Positions 26,361-35,011 of a stretch of DNA of 64,000 nucleotides are shown here, in pieces. Origin of the DNA: Xanthocytophaga agilis (lineage in GTDB: Bacteria; Bacteroidota; Bacteroidia; Cytophagales; 172606-1); the NCBI RefSeq assembly GCF_030068605.1, contig NZ_JASJOU010000003.1, positions 619,664 to 683,663 of the forward strand, in the 5' to 3' direction. The position numbers and the translations under genes are program-made. How positions within the stretch are numbered: the stretch's first letter is position 1; each line of letters starts with the position of its first letter. Below the pieces are notes generated by a model. That model searched no databases. It was not told the origin of the DNA and saw nothing but the letters and a program-made list of their open reading frames with translations.

Positions 26361-27704
26361 CTAGCTAATGACTTTTACGGGGATACCCTCTCCTATGAGT
26401 ATGGAAACAAACTCTCGTTCCAGCTGATGAGAAGTTGTGATATTGCCAAAACTGAGTATCAGTTTATCTTCGAATCCAATAACGCCACAATTTACTTTCA
26501 GCACTTTGTTGGGTGGCGGAGGAATAAACTGAAAATACTCAATAAGCCGATCAGCCTGCGGACTAAACGATACCTTTCCCAGATTCGTTATCACCCCGCT
26601 GTATTTGCGGGTTCCTTCAATGCTATAGGTAAAATATAAGATGAGCGACTTGATAAAAAGAGGTGTATTCTTCAGCAATACATTTCGCTCTGCTCCTACA
26701 TTTCTTGAAATAATTTTATTGATCAGCTTTACATCTGTTTCCAGCTGCATCAGATGATGAACCGTTTTCAGAATCTCTTCGAATGTATATTTCCCCAGAC
26801 GTAAATCAATCTCCGGAGTCACAAACAGAGAAAAGTTCCTCATTGTTTTTGAGTGGTAAAGCTTTCGTAGATTAATCGGTACCTGTATACGGAAAACCTT
26901 TCTGCTTCTGCGTTTTTTAGTTGGTGAAAGTCGATTATAGATGGTTTGAAGCGCAGACAAATAGACTCCAACCAGATAAACAGTAAGAGTTACATTATAT
27001 TTTCGGACAATAGCTATTATTTCCTTTGCAGGAATAGAAAAAGAGAGTACTTCAAATCGGGGCGGAGGTTTAAGTGAAAACGGTAAATGGAAAGCTGTAG
27101 GAATCTTTAGTGGGAAGGGTAAACGTTCCTGGAAATGAGTAGAAAAGGCATCTTCAAATTCTTCCGCAGATGGAGTCTCTCCAGGTTTCAAATAGGACAG
27201 CTCATCTGTATCAATCAGACAGCATACCTCAAAATAGGTCAGCAAGAGTGATTTTAAAAACTCAAATGCTCCTTTTCCGTCTGTAAGAATGTGCGAAAAC
27301 TCAACACTAACTTTATTTTCTTTGAGCAGAATACGGAAAATAAGCTCATTCTTTTCAAACGAACGACAGAGCAGTCCCAAATCCGGTCTGACAGTCATCT
27401 TCTCATTATAGTATTGAAGATAATACCAGAAAAACCCTTTTTTAGGCTTCATCTTATAATAGGGAAACCGTTCTTCCAGACGCTGTACAGCCTCTAGAAA
27501 CGGCTTGATTTTCACTCTCTCTTTCAGAACTGCTGATAGACGAAAGACAGTCGTTAGCTCTCTGCTTTGAATAGCTGGATAAATCTTAGCCGCATTATCC
27601 AACCGCAACCAGAAATCCTTTGAAGTTTCCTGCAAAGGAATCGCCTTCTCTGAAGTTGTCTTCGGAGAAGCATCTTGCTTAACTGTCTTTTTTTCTATCA
27701 CCAT
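26361..27704 (-). CDS. Condensation/alcohol acetyltransferase-type acyltransferase
   Basis: A 447-residue enzyme of the CoA-dependent BAHD/condensation fold. The active-site motif HxxxDG is at 138-143 (HILTDG). The opening FWLRLDNAAKIYP at about 31-43 is typical of the alcohol-acetyltransferase-like proteins paired with DUF6320. The second half holds the expected core (INLRKLYHSKTMRNFSLF). The substrate is unknown; an acyl group would be moved from CoA or a carrier protein to an alcohol or amine. It heads the operon 27704-24639. The first 28 residues are low complexity and could be a linker. Confidence 0.8.
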   Translation of the reverse strand: MVIEKKTVKQDASPKTTSEKAIPLQETSKDFWLRLDNAAKIYPAIQSRELTTVFRLSAVLKERVKIKPFLEAVQRLEERFPYYKMKPKKGFFWYYLQYYNEKMTVRPDLGLLCRSFEKNELIFRILLKENKVSVEFSHILTDGKGAFEFLKSLLLTYFEVCCLIDTDELSYLKPGETPSAEEFEDAFSTHFQERLPFPLKIPTAFHLPFSLKPPPRFEVLSFSIPAKEIIAIVRKYNVTLTVYLVGVYLSALQTIYNRLSPTKKRRSRKVFRIQVPINLRKLYHSKTMRNFSLFVTPEIDLRLGKYTFEEILKTVHHLMQLETDVKLINKIISRNVGAERNVLLKNTPLFIKSLILYFTYSIEGTRKYSGVITNLGKVSFSPQADRLIEYFQFIPPPPNKVLKVNCGVIGFEDKLILSFGNITTSHQLEREFVSILIGEGIPVKVIS

Positions 27705-27876
27705 ACCTTATCCACTTTGACTATACTATTTTGACTATACTATCCTTCTCACTGCTATACCTGCCTATACGTTGAGAACTCTAAAAAAAAATGTACCTAA
27801 CCTTTAACAATCTGCTGAAACTTTCAGATTATCAAAGGCTTGGCGAGAATGTAAAAGTGGTACTCATCCATTTTCC

Positions 27877-29376
27877 TTACACAAAATTCATCCAGGAACT
27901 TTCATCTGAATATTCCTCAACGGCTTTTACTTTATTTTCAAACCGAAAAGAGCAAAACAAAGCCGATACTTCCTGTTGTACCATACATAAGCAATTCTCT
28001 GCCAGTTCTTTTCTGAATCCATCCTCACCCAGATCAATTACATATCCCATGCAGATAATTCTGGCCAGAATCTTGCCAAGCTCTACCTGTTTCCGTTGTG
28101 ATAAGGTACAATGGATCTGAAAGCTTAATTCTTTTTTGAAATATAGACAGGCAATAGCTGTTGGTGGGAAGTCTTTCAGAAAGTCAAATAAATTCTCTTG
28201 TTTTTGCTTTTTCATCATTCGGATAATACTTTCTCCGATCTGTGAATACAACATCTCGTTAGCTCCTTCAAAAATCTGAAAGGCACGGCTGTCAATAATG
28301 CCACTTCCGCCAATATGACTGGTACGATATCCCCTTGCCCCTGAAAGCTGAACCAGCACCTGAGCAGACTCCTGCATCAAATCCGTAACTACTGTTTTGA
28401 TACTGTTCGCTTCCAGGCCTTCGGATGCCAGATCCTGATCTATCCCACTGATGCGGCTGCTTCGTACACACATAGCAGAACATAATGTATATGCCGATTG
28501 AATCCGCCCGATCTGAAACTGAATCTGATCCATTAAGAGAAGGCTACCTGCTCCTACTTTGCGGGTAGTGCAATGGCTGGTGGCTTCATCCAGCATCCGT
28601 TGTATAAATCCCATCGCCATACCAGGAAACTGCATCCGGCTGCGATGCAGAATGTCCAGCATCATCTGTATGCCTGTAGACTGAGGCTGTAACCTATAAT
28701 TTGAAGGCACTTGTAGGTCTAATATATTGAGGCCATATGGAATGAGAGAAAGTCCCAGATTGTCATAATATTCTTTTACGCGGATATGCTGCTTGGGCTG
28801 AGTAGTATCACAAATAAAAAAGTCAATATCTCTGCCCAAATCACCTGTTTGTGTTTCTTTCTTGCAGGCAATCAGCCAATAGTTGGCCAGGCCTGTTAGT
28901 CCCTGCCAATGTTTGGTTCCTGTAATATGGTATCCTTCCTCCCGCTCTGTATAGCGGGTTTTCATATTTAAGGCATCACTGCCATAGGCAGGTTCGGTAA
29001 TCATAAGTCCTCCCATATTTTGGTGCTGGAGAAACCGATCAAAGATTTCCTCTTTAACCTGCTCATTTGCATATTTTGTAACAGGCTGCAGAAAGAGGGC
29101 AATATTGATTCCGAAGATTAGCGAAAGAGACAACGATTCATAAGAAGCTGCAGCCAGAAGTGACAGACACTCTTTTGTAATGACACCTCTTCCTCCAAAT
29201 TGCTCTGGAATGGCAACCGCCAGGGGATTTTCAGTCAGTACAGTATGCACCAGCTCTGCCGATAGATCTCTATTGGAAACAGCATCGCTTTCTTTTCCCC
29301 GAAAAAGCTGTTGTAAAGTTAGTTTGAAGTCTTTTATAAAACTATCAAACTCAATGTGGTTGATTGCTACGTCCAT
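27877..29376 (-). CDS. Acyl-CoA dehydrogenase family protein
   Basis: A 499-residue flavoprotein. The N-terminal helical part (AVAIPEQFGGRGV), the middle beta domain (GGLMITEPAYGSDALNMKTR, ITGTKHWQGLTGLA) and the C-terminal helical domain (QLSGARGYRTSHIGGSGIIDSRAFQIFEGANEMLY) follow the standard acyl-CoA dehydrogenase order. FAD-binding and acyl-contact segments are intact. It is longer than the usual 380-400 residues because of a C-terminal extension of about 100. It oxidises an acyl-CoA or acyl-carrier thioester. It lies 172 bases upstream of the acyltransferase on the same strand, so the four genes may form one lipid or secondary-metabolite pathway. Confidence 0.88.
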   Translation of the reverse strand: MDVAINHIEFDSFIKDFKLTLQQLFRGKESDAVSNRDLSAELVHTVLTENPLAVAIPEQFGGRGVITKECLSLLAAASYESLSLSLIFGINIALFLQPVTKYANEQVKEEIFDRFLQHQNMGGLMITEPAYGSDALNMKTRYTEREEGYHITGTKHWQGLTGLANYWLIACKKETQTGDLGRDIDFFICDTTQPKQHIRVKEYYDNLGLSLIPYGLNILDLQVPSNYRLQPQSTGIQMMLDILHRSRMQFPGMAMGFIQRMLDEATSHCTTRKVGAGSLLLMDQIQFQIGRIQSAYTLCSAMCVRSSRISGIDQDLASEGLEANSIKTVVTDLMQESAQVLVQLSGARGYRTSHIGGSGIIDSRAFQIFEGANEMLYSQIGESIIRMMKKQKQENLFDFLKDFPPTAIACLYFKKELSFQIHCTLSQRKQVELGKILARIICMGYVIDLGEDGFRKELAENCLCMVQQEVSALFCSFRFENKVKAVEEYSDESSWMNFV

Positions 29377-29510
29377 GCATGAGCTAAATTTATAAGTTGA
29401 TTAATAATATTATTCTCAGTATCTGATTGTTTCCTGGGTTAACTACAAAAAGAAAAAATCAACTTGCAGGTAAGTGAGTAGTATCAGATAGTTCTCTATT
29501 TGGGTAATCT

Positions 29511-29891
29511 CATGAGTCATCCCATATTTTGGATTTTAATAAAATCCAATCCTATGTTTTTGAAAGTGTGGGCTTTAGCTAATTCTTGAGAATCACTCTG
29601 CCTACATTTATGTATTGTCCCTCTCTTTGCTCTTTCACACACCTCTTCATTTTTTGCTTGTCCAGAAGAGGACAACAAATGAGAATTTATTGGGCCAAGA
29701 TGTGTGCCAGCCGCAAAAAAGGACCCTTTTTCCCGATCCTTCTGCCACAGGCCAAAGGTCAACCTCGCGAGCAAAAGATTGCCAACGCACCTACACTCCC
29801 ACACACGATTGAAGTTATCTTTGCTCTCTTTGTGAAGTTTGTTATTATTCTCTCAATAACATCTATTCCTTCAAATTCGGGATGACTCATG
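29511..29891. mobile_element. Inverted-repeat-bounded 381-bp element (MITE-like)
   Basis: CATGAGTCATCCC at 29511-29523 is the exact reverse complement of 29879-29891. The match continues inwards with four of six bases, giving ends of about 19 bp. Inside, two long open frames on opposite strands overlap almost completely, with no recognisable protein. That pattern fits a non-coding miniature element rather than a gene. A clear target-site duplication is not visible, though TAAT occurs near both ends. Confidence 0.45.
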
Positions 29892-30088
29892 TAATTGAGC
29901 AATGGCAGTAAGAGCAAACAGGTAGTTTATGGAAGATAGAAGCAAACACAAAGAATTGCATCTATACTACAAGCTGACAAGCTATTTTGCTCCAGCGGCG
30001 TTAATAGACTAAAGAAAGGATTGATTATAAAAGGCAGGGGCAATTAGTTTCAGCAATCTGTTAGCATATTGCTACATAACCGGATGGG

Positions 30089-30346
30089 TTATTCACCAAA
30101 TTCTTCTATAAGATAATACTCACGGGCTAGCAAAGCTTCTAAAGAACAGATTTTCTCTTCCATGTTCGACAAACGTTGCTCTGCCTTTTTTCCGTGATAA
30201 GGTGTAAGTATGTCTTTTCTTCCTGCCCTGAGTTGATTTTCCAGAAAATCTATCCGGATTTGGATGGCAGCTATTCGTTGTCTTGTCAAGGAAATGATTT
30301 GTGTATGAACCCAATCCAACATCTTAGTTGTGAGGCGATTTTGCAT
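30089..30346 (-). CDS. Small coiled-coil protein
   Basis: An 85-residue protein of two long charged helices (IISLTRQRIAAIQIRIDFLENQL and NMEEKICSLEALLAREYYLIEEF) joined by a turn around DILTPYHGKK. It should form an antiparallel hairpin that dimerises. The layout resembles the 76-residue product of 43333-43563, also two helices joined by a short linker, though clear identity is lacking. No catalytic residues are seen. It is followed upstream by a small HTH-like gene on the same strand. Confidence 0.6.
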   Translation of the reverse strand: MQNRLTTKMLDWVHTQIISLTRQRIAAIQIRIDFLENQLRAGRKDILTPYHGKKAEQRLSNMEEKICSLEALLAREYYLIEEFGE

Positions 30347-30407
30347 AATTAGTGAGGGTAAAAAATGAATCCTTCTCTAGTGAAAAGGTATAGCCATGAT
30401 AAACGCT

Positions 30408-30584
30408 CTACTCAGGGAGATTGTCGTCTCTTTTTCGTGAAGTAAGCGTCAGATGAATAAGATTTACAATATACTCCTTTGTCACACCATATTGTGAGGC
30501 AAGCCGGTTCATTTGAAAGTCTTGTTTCTCCAGATCAACCAAGGCCCAGGACATGCGTGTGGAAATATAGCGTTCGATTGTCAT
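30408..30584 (-). CDS. Small HTH-like protein
   Basis: A 58-residue protein from ATG 30584 (MTIERYISTRMSWALVDLE), too short for a usual gene search. Residues about 25-44 (MNRLASQYGVTKEYIVNLIH) fit a helix-turn-helix with the turn at YGVT. A basic tail follows (TSRKRDDN). It may be a small DNA-binding protein or the DNA-binding end of a larger lost protein. It precedes the coiled-coil gene 30089-30346 by 61 bases on the same strand, so the two could form a unit. Codon use is like that of its neighbours. Confidence 0.55.
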   Translation of the reverse strand: MTIERYISTRMSWALVDLEKQDFQMNRLASQYGVTKEYIVNLIHLTLTSRKRDDNLPE

Positions 30585-31157
30585 ATGGGTAGGGTTTATC
30601 TGTATACTCTATAACAGTATTATCCCGGATTCGTTCTGACTATATTTTTCTCTGCTCTGTTTCATATTTTTAACCAAATTGACTTCCCCTCGACTTTACG
30701 CTTACCTCCATATAGCATTTTGTGGCTTACAGGCACGGAATGGGCATTTATTAAAACTTTGGGCTGCGCTTCATTAGGTATGTATTCGTTTACAGAAGGA
30801 TTTATACGTTGATAAAATGTGTGATTTATATAACTTTTTTTAAAAATATGTAAAACTTTATCCTGCAAAAGAAGCAAGCTTTGTGAAAAACAATAAGTCT
30901 TGTTGCTACTATAGAATGACGCTTTAGGGCAAAGTCGTGGCTACATCAATTCATGGCTGCATCAAGTGTATCTTGGCTGAATACGAGTCAGGAATTTGAT
31001 AAAGGTTACTATACAGTAGAAAAAGCATTCCAGAGAAAACAGCCTACAAAGATAATTCCTGATTGAACTAGTATTTTGTATTTAGTCTCAGAATATGAAA
31101 TGCCGTGTTATCTGGTGCGCAGTTGACCAGAGACACATATGTATATGAAAGCTGTTT

Positions 31158-31186
31158 AAAGCCTGGCTAATTTAACCAGGCTTTTT
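31158..31186 (+). terminator. Rho-independent terminator candidate
   Basis: AAAGCCTGG at 31158-31166 pairs with CCAGGCTTT at 31176-31184 across a 9-base AT-rich loop, and the stem runs into a T-run. No + strand gene lies just upstream, so if it is active it ends an unannotated transcript in the gap. Confidence 0.55.
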
Positions 31187-31218
31187 GATTTACCGGGTTT
31201 GAGTTTAGTTGATACAAA

Positions 31219-31249
31219 AAAACACAGACAGAAAATCTGCCTGTGTTTT
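31219..31249 (-). terminator. Hairpin terminator, minus orientation
   Basis: AAAACACAG at 31219-31227 pairs with CTGTGTTTT at 31241-31249. The loop itself holds CAGA/TCTG, giving one long stem with a single A/C bulge. Read on the minus strand it ends in seven T residues, so it most likely ends the transcript of the family B gene 31629-31997. Confidence 0.6.
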
Positions 31250-31628
31250 GCGGAAACCTAGTTAGCATGTGCAACTAAAAAAAGATTTTCTATAAACAGG
31301 ATACCATTCTTACTAATACACCAGGTATGAGTAGCAGGCTCTGTTTTATTTTTTATTATAGAATATCTAGCGTTTAAAAATTGCACTGCACCTTTTCACA
31401 TAAACATAAATATACTGAACATCTATCAACCAATTGTCTTATGATCATACCCTCTCTTAGCTTCTATTTTTTGTCATCAGTACCATACTGCTTTACTCAT
31501 CCATAAACACTAATCAGCGTCAGGTAAAGGTATAAAGAATGTTTGCTGCAACTATTACATATGTCTACTGATTTGTTATATTATTCACATATATGCTGCT
31601 TACTAACCAAAGGATACTACATCTGATG

Positions 31629-31997
31629 TCAAAGAATAGTCTCAGACAGGTTCAGAAGCACTTTACGGTTGCATTGAATGAGTTCCTCGTTGCAATCATT
31701 CCGATACATATTTGTGCTATTGGGAGAACTATCAAAATCGATGATGTATAGCAACTGACATCTGGCCCAAATCAGATTGTCATCGATTTGTTCTATACAA
31801 CTATGAATTTGAAGCTGATACAGGAAAAGCTCAGATTGTGGCCTTTCATAATACTGAAGACAATTGAGAATGTGCTCACCAACCTGAATGGAAGCAAGGT
31901 CTTGTTGTCCATAGGTTTGCCCTCTACAAAGCAGAAGCTTTGTGCGCAGGGAAGCTAGTTCACATTTAAACTCTCTGACTGAATCATATCCCCCCAT
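31629..31997 (-). CDS. Family B small protein, copy 3
   Basis: A 122-residue protein from ATG 31997 (MGGYDSVREFKCEL); a GTG at 32024 is an alternative start. It has the family blocks FKCELASLRTKLLLCRGQTYG, VGEHILNCLQ (Cys to Gly change at the first block), LFLYQLQIHSCIEQIDDNLIWARCQL, and a last helix CNRKVLLNLSETIL. It is some 7.3 kb from copies 1 and 2 but on the same strand, and nearest in sequence to copy 2. It stands as a single gene upstream of the cold-shock gene on the opposite strand. Confidence 0.72.
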   Translation of the reverse strand: MGGYDSVREFKCELASLRTKLLLCRGQTYGQQDLASIQVGEHILNCLQYYERPQSELFLYQLQIHSCIEQIDDNLIWARCQLLYIIDFDSSPNSTNMYRNDCNEELIQCNRKVLLNLSETIL

Positions 31998-32210
31998 TCT
32001 ATATCTGTTTGGTGAATGTAGCACGCCTACTTCTTAAAGGTAATAGTATTACCTGACAATTCGTTCAATCATAAAAACTTCTTTGTAGTCACCTGCTGTT
32101 TTTTGTAATGTAAACCTTTCCTTATTTACACTTTTGAAAAGAATATAAGGGATAAATGGCTAATTTCACATATTTCCAGGCAAAAGCTTTTTATACTCAA
32201 TTCCTCTATC

Positions 32211-32218
32211 TAACTTTA
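32211..32218 (+). promoter_or_regulatory. Promoter -7-like box of the first cold-shock gene
   Basis: TAACTTTA begins 33 bases before the ATG at 32244. It resembles the Bacteroidota -7 element TAnnTTTG. A matching box, TACCTTTA, stands exactly 33 bases before the second cold-shock gene, and the leader between the box and the ATG is similar in both. The -33 box is not clear. Confidence 0.4.
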
Positions 32219-32243
32219 GAAAGTCACTTTAAAAATTAATTTA

Positions 32244-32435
32244 ATGCAAGAAGGTACAGTAAAATTTTTTAATGAAACAAAAGGCTTTGGATTCATTAAA
32301 TCCAACTCTTCCAATGAAGATATTTTTGTTCACGTTTCAGGCCTGATTGATAAAATCAAAGAGGGCGACCAGGTAACTTTTGAAGTACAAAAAGGTAAAA
32401 AAGGTTTAAATGCTATTAATGTTCAGTTAGCCTAA
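32244..32435 (+). CDS. Cold-shock protein (CspA family), copy 1
   Basis: A 63-residue single cold-shock domain, somewhat shorter than E. coli CspA (70). RNP1 is KGFGFIK and RNP2 is DIFVHVSGL, so it should bind single-stranded RNA or DNA and melt secondary structure. It differs from copy 2 (34793-34984) at about seven residues. An A-rich leader with little other structure precedes it. A strong terminator follows. It is monocistronic. Confidence 0.93.
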   Translation: MQEGTVKFFNETKGFGFIKSNSSNEDIFVHVSGLIDKIKEGDQVTFEVQKGKKGLNAINVQLA

Positions 32436-32463
32436 TTGTATTATTCAGGTAGTCTTACTCTAA

Positions 32464-32496
32464 ACAAAGCCCCTTTGCAGTGGGCTTTGTGCTTTT
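32464..32496 (+). terminator. Terminator of cold-shock gene 1
   Basis: ACAAAGCCC (32464-32472) pairs with GGGCTTTGT (32482-32490) over a 9-base loop, followed by GCTTTTA. Copy 2 has a terminator of the same form ending in the same GCTTTTA. Confidence 0.75.
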
Positions 32497-32822
32497 AGTA
32501 TTTATTTTCATAGATTTGGCTCACTAATGGATTGTAAGTAAGAGTATCTCATTATAGTTTTTAAAGACACAGGTTTACCCACAGGAACTGTTTAATCAGT
32601 CTTACGATCCTACCTCCGTACGCTTCTGATATAAGACATCATGTCGCTAATCTAGTATCCCTTATCTCTATAAAAGAGTAGCAAAAGCCTTTACTCTCAT
32701 CTGCTATTATACTAGCTAAGATGGTACTCAAATTGAATGCCATCATCTCTTCTATATATACGTTTTACCGCTGCCATACAACGCTGAGTTTTGATAAAAA
32801 CTCATTAACCCATTCTTATACC

Positions 32823-33914
32823 ATGACTTCTGCTTTCTCATCTACTCTGTCAGCGACAGGTTCTTACATTCCCTCTATCCAGATTGCCAATAACTATTTT
32901 CTCAGCCATACCTTCTTTGAGAAAGAAGGCAAAAGTTTGCAGAACGAAAATAGCCGTGTTATCAATAAGTTTAAAGAAATCACAGGTATTGGTGAGCGCA
33001 GGTATGCTCAGCCAGAACAGAAAGCTTCGGATTTAGGTTATCTGGCAGCTGCAGATGCCCTTAATAGTTCGGGTATTGATAAAGAAACACTGGATTATAT
33101 TATTGTTGCTCACAATTTTGGGGATATTACCTACCAAAGCAATCGCAGCCGGATGGTTCCCTCACTTGCCTCACAGATCAAGCAACAACTGGCAATTATC
33201 AACCCGGATTGTGTTGCTTATGATATAGCATTTGGATGTCCGGGATGGTTACAGGCCTTGATTCAGGCACATTATTACCTTCAATCGGGAGAGGCGCGCC
33301 ACTGTCTGGTGGTTGGTACTGAGACGTTGTCTCGTGTAATCGATCCACACGACCGAAATTCGATGTTGTTTGGGGATGGAAGTGGAGCGGTTATCTTAAG
33401 TGCCTCTCCTTGTAATGGTTCAGGTATTATCAGCCATAAAACACAAACCTATGCTCATGAATATGCTCAACTCTTACAAATGGACCACTCCTATAATCCG
33501 GACTATACCGGACAGGAAGATGTTTTTCTAAAAATGAATGGACGTAAATTATACGAGTTTGCCATTACTCATGTGCCTAGGGTTATTGAAACCACCCTGC
33601 ACAAAGCAGGACTCCATCTCTCACAGATCAGAAAAGTTTTGATCCACCAGGCCAATGAAAAAATGGATACCGCCATTGTGCAACGGTTGTTTCAACTCTA
33701 TGAAATGCCTCAGCCAGACCATGCGTCTCTGGAAGATCTGATGCCTATGACCATTGCTACTTTGGGTAATTCATCTGTAGCCACTATACCTACTTTACTT
33801 GACCAGATCTATAAGGGACATATGGAAGGTCAGCAGTTTCTGCCTGGAGATAAAGTGGTTATGGCCTCTGTGGGGGCTGGTATGAATATCAATGCCCTGG
33901 TTTATCAGTTTTAA
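32823..33914 (+). CDS. 3-oxoacyl-ACP synthase III (KAS III) family protein
   Basis: A 363-residue thiolase-fold enzyme from ATG 32823 (MTSAFSSTLSATGSYIPS); the frame is open 34 codons upstream without coding character. The catalytic triad of the KAS III/FabH group is complete: Cys139 (FGCPGW), His275 (HQANEKM) and Asn316 (LGNSSVATIP). Such enzymes start fatty-acid or polyketide-like chains by condensing an acyl-CoA with malonyl-ACP. It is longer than housekeeping FabH (about 320), and no other fatty-acid gene is beside it. It lies alone between two cold-shock genes, so it is likely an accessory enzyme with its own substrate. Confidence 0.85.
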   Translation: MTSAFSSTLSATGSYIPSIQIANNYFLSHTFFEKEGKSLQNENSRVINKFKEITGIGERRYAQPEQKASDLGYLAAADALNSSGIDKETLDYIIVAHNFGDITYQSNRSRMVPSLASQIKQQLAIINPDCVAYDIAFGCPGWLQALIQAHYYLQSGEARHCLVVGTETLSRVIDPHDRNSMLFGDGSGAVILSASPCNGSGIISHKTQTYAHEYAQLLQMDHSYNPDYTGQEDVFLKMNGRKLYEFAITHVPRVIETTLHKAGLHLSQIRKVLIHQANEKMDTAIVQRLFQLYEMPQPDHASLEDLMPMTIATLGNSSVATIPTLLDQIYKGHMEGQQFLPGDKVVMASVGAGMNINALVYQF

Positions 33915-33958
33915 TTTATCTGATAAGCTAGGGCATGTGGGTGGGTGTCAGCACTGAT

Positions 33959-34411
33959 CTAACTTGCCAGCTTTACCCGTATGGCGCTAGGTCCTTTTTC
34001 ATTTTTCTCAATCAGGAAGGTAACTTTGTCATTTTCCCGGATGGGTTGTGACAATCCATTAGCATGGACAAAGATACTTTGCTGACTTTGTAAATCTTTG
34101 ATAAATCCATACCCTTTGGTTTCATTATAGAAAGTAACCTTGCCTGTACGGATATTGTCTTGCGGATTAGTACTTTGACGACTTACCCCAATGCTGATCT
34201 CTTCATTTTTGATCACTTTTTTTTGTTTGGGATCTGGTGGTGTAGAAGAAAGGTAGCCATCTGCATCTACATAGGCAAACATTGCCTCCATATCTTTCCC
34301 TTTGTCGGAGTGTGTTTTTCGCTCAGCCTTTCTTTCCGCTTTTTCTTTTTTTCTCCTTAGCTTTTTAGCTATGTTCTCTTTTTTACTGAATGTTTCACTG
34401 GATCTTGCCAT
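33959..34411 (-). CDS. Cold-shock domain protein with basic N-terminal extension
   Basis: A 150-residue protein. Residues 1-about 40 are a Lys/Arg-rich helix (MARSSETFSKKENIAKKLRRKKEK...), residues about 41-85 a linker, and residues about 86-150 a cold-shock domain with RNP1 KGYGFIK and RNP2 SIFVHANGL. This form is common in Bacteroidota and probably binds RNA or ribosomes through both parts. It stands tail to tail with the KAS III gene, with 44 bases between the stops. It is the third cold-shock domain gene in 2.7 kb. Confidence 0.9.
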   Translation of the reverse strand: MARSSETFSKKENIAKKLRRKKEKAERKAERKTHSDKGKDMEAMFAYVDADGYLSSTPPDPKQKKVIKNEEISIGVSRQSTNPQDNIRTGKVTFYNETKGYGFIKDLQSQQSIFVHANGLSQPIRENDKVTFLIEKNEKGPSAIRVKLAS

Positions 34412-34759
34412 AAGATAATGGGTTTAGGTGAGAAAATAACAGGCAGGCGTTGAAAACGCTGTTACGATAAGAATGCACAGAGAAACTTTTTACCCTATAA
34501 AAGTATATTCCGGACTACCTGCTATACTGCATTTTAGAGGGATTAGAAAAGAGGATACGCAAGCAGAGGGTATTGATTGAGTAGCGCTAAAAGCCCGGTA
34601 AAACGGGGAGCAAGTTACGATAAATTCCTGATAAAAATTCTCTTTATTATTTTTTCCTGCAAAACAGCTTACATAGCTCCAGAATAGAGATTATAAAATA
34701 TATTTACCTGATTATGAAATATTTATTGGATTATATTTTTTATTCTCATTAAATAGGGC
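34412..34759. other. Intergenic upstream of cold-shock gene 2
   Basis: AT-rich spacer between divergent genes. It should hold promoters in both directions. No hairpin of note apart from the leader region given separately. Confidence 0.4.
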
Positions 34760-34767
34760 TACCTTTA
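34760..34767 (+). promoter_or_regulatory. Promoter -7-like box of the second cold-shock gene
   Basis: TACCTTTA begins 33 bases before the ATG at 34793, exactly as in cold-shock gene 1. The leader after it is A/T-only at the 3' end in both (AATTTAATG and TAATTTAATG around the start). Confidence 0.4.
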
Positions 34768-34792
34768 TAAAACATCTTAAAAAAATAATTTA

Positions 34793-34984
34793 ATGCAACA
34801 AGGTACAGTAAAGTTTTTTAATGAAGCGAAAGGGTTCGGATTCATTAAATCCAACTCTTCAAACGAAGATATTTTTGTTCACGTTTCAGGCCTGATTGAC
34901 CAAATCAGTGAAAATGATCAGGTAACTTTTGAAGTAGAAAAAGGTAAAAAAGGTCTGAATGCGGTTAATGTTCAGTTGGTTTAA
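34793..34984 (+). CDS. Cold-shock protein (CspA family), copy 2
   Basis: A 63-residue cold-shock domain nearly identical to copy 1, with RNP1 KGFGFIK and RNP2 DIFVHVSGL intact. Differences cluster at the start (MQQGT, NEAKG) and in ISENDQ. Many of the codons are also identical, so the duplication is recent or maintained by exchange. The promoter box, leader length and terminator form are all shared with copy 1, so the whole transcription unit was copied. Confidence 0.93.
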   Translation: MQQGTVKFFNEAKGFGFIKSNSSNEDIFVHVSGLIDQISENDQVTFEVEKGKKGLNAVNVQLV

Positions 34985-35011
34985 TATATCTGGTATATAT
35001 AATCCCTTTAA

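Larger units (their letters stand above)
30585..31628. other. Long gap with terminator-like hairpins, possible RNA gene
   Basis: About 1 kb with no convincing gene. A 71-codon minus frame at 30662-30877 (MLLLQDKVLHIF...) has unknown relatives and weak character. The stretch 30900-31250 ends in two strong hairpins (listed separately). A short untranslated transcript ending at the + strand hairpin is possible, but I saw no promoter that would settle it. Confidence 0.35.

Noticed and set aside
29517..29885. Two long overlapping open frames on opposite strands
   Set aside because: They mirror each other inside an inverted-repeat-bounded element, show no recognisable protein and have odd composition; treated as non-coding.
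30662..30877. 71-codon minus frame in the 1-kb gap
   Set aside because: No recognised relative and weak codon character; the hairpins nearby suggest non-coding function for the region.
32244..34984. Near-identical repeated sequence considered as a duplicated mobile unit
   Set aside because: The repeat is limited to the cold-shock gene and its control signals, with no terminal repeats or transposase.
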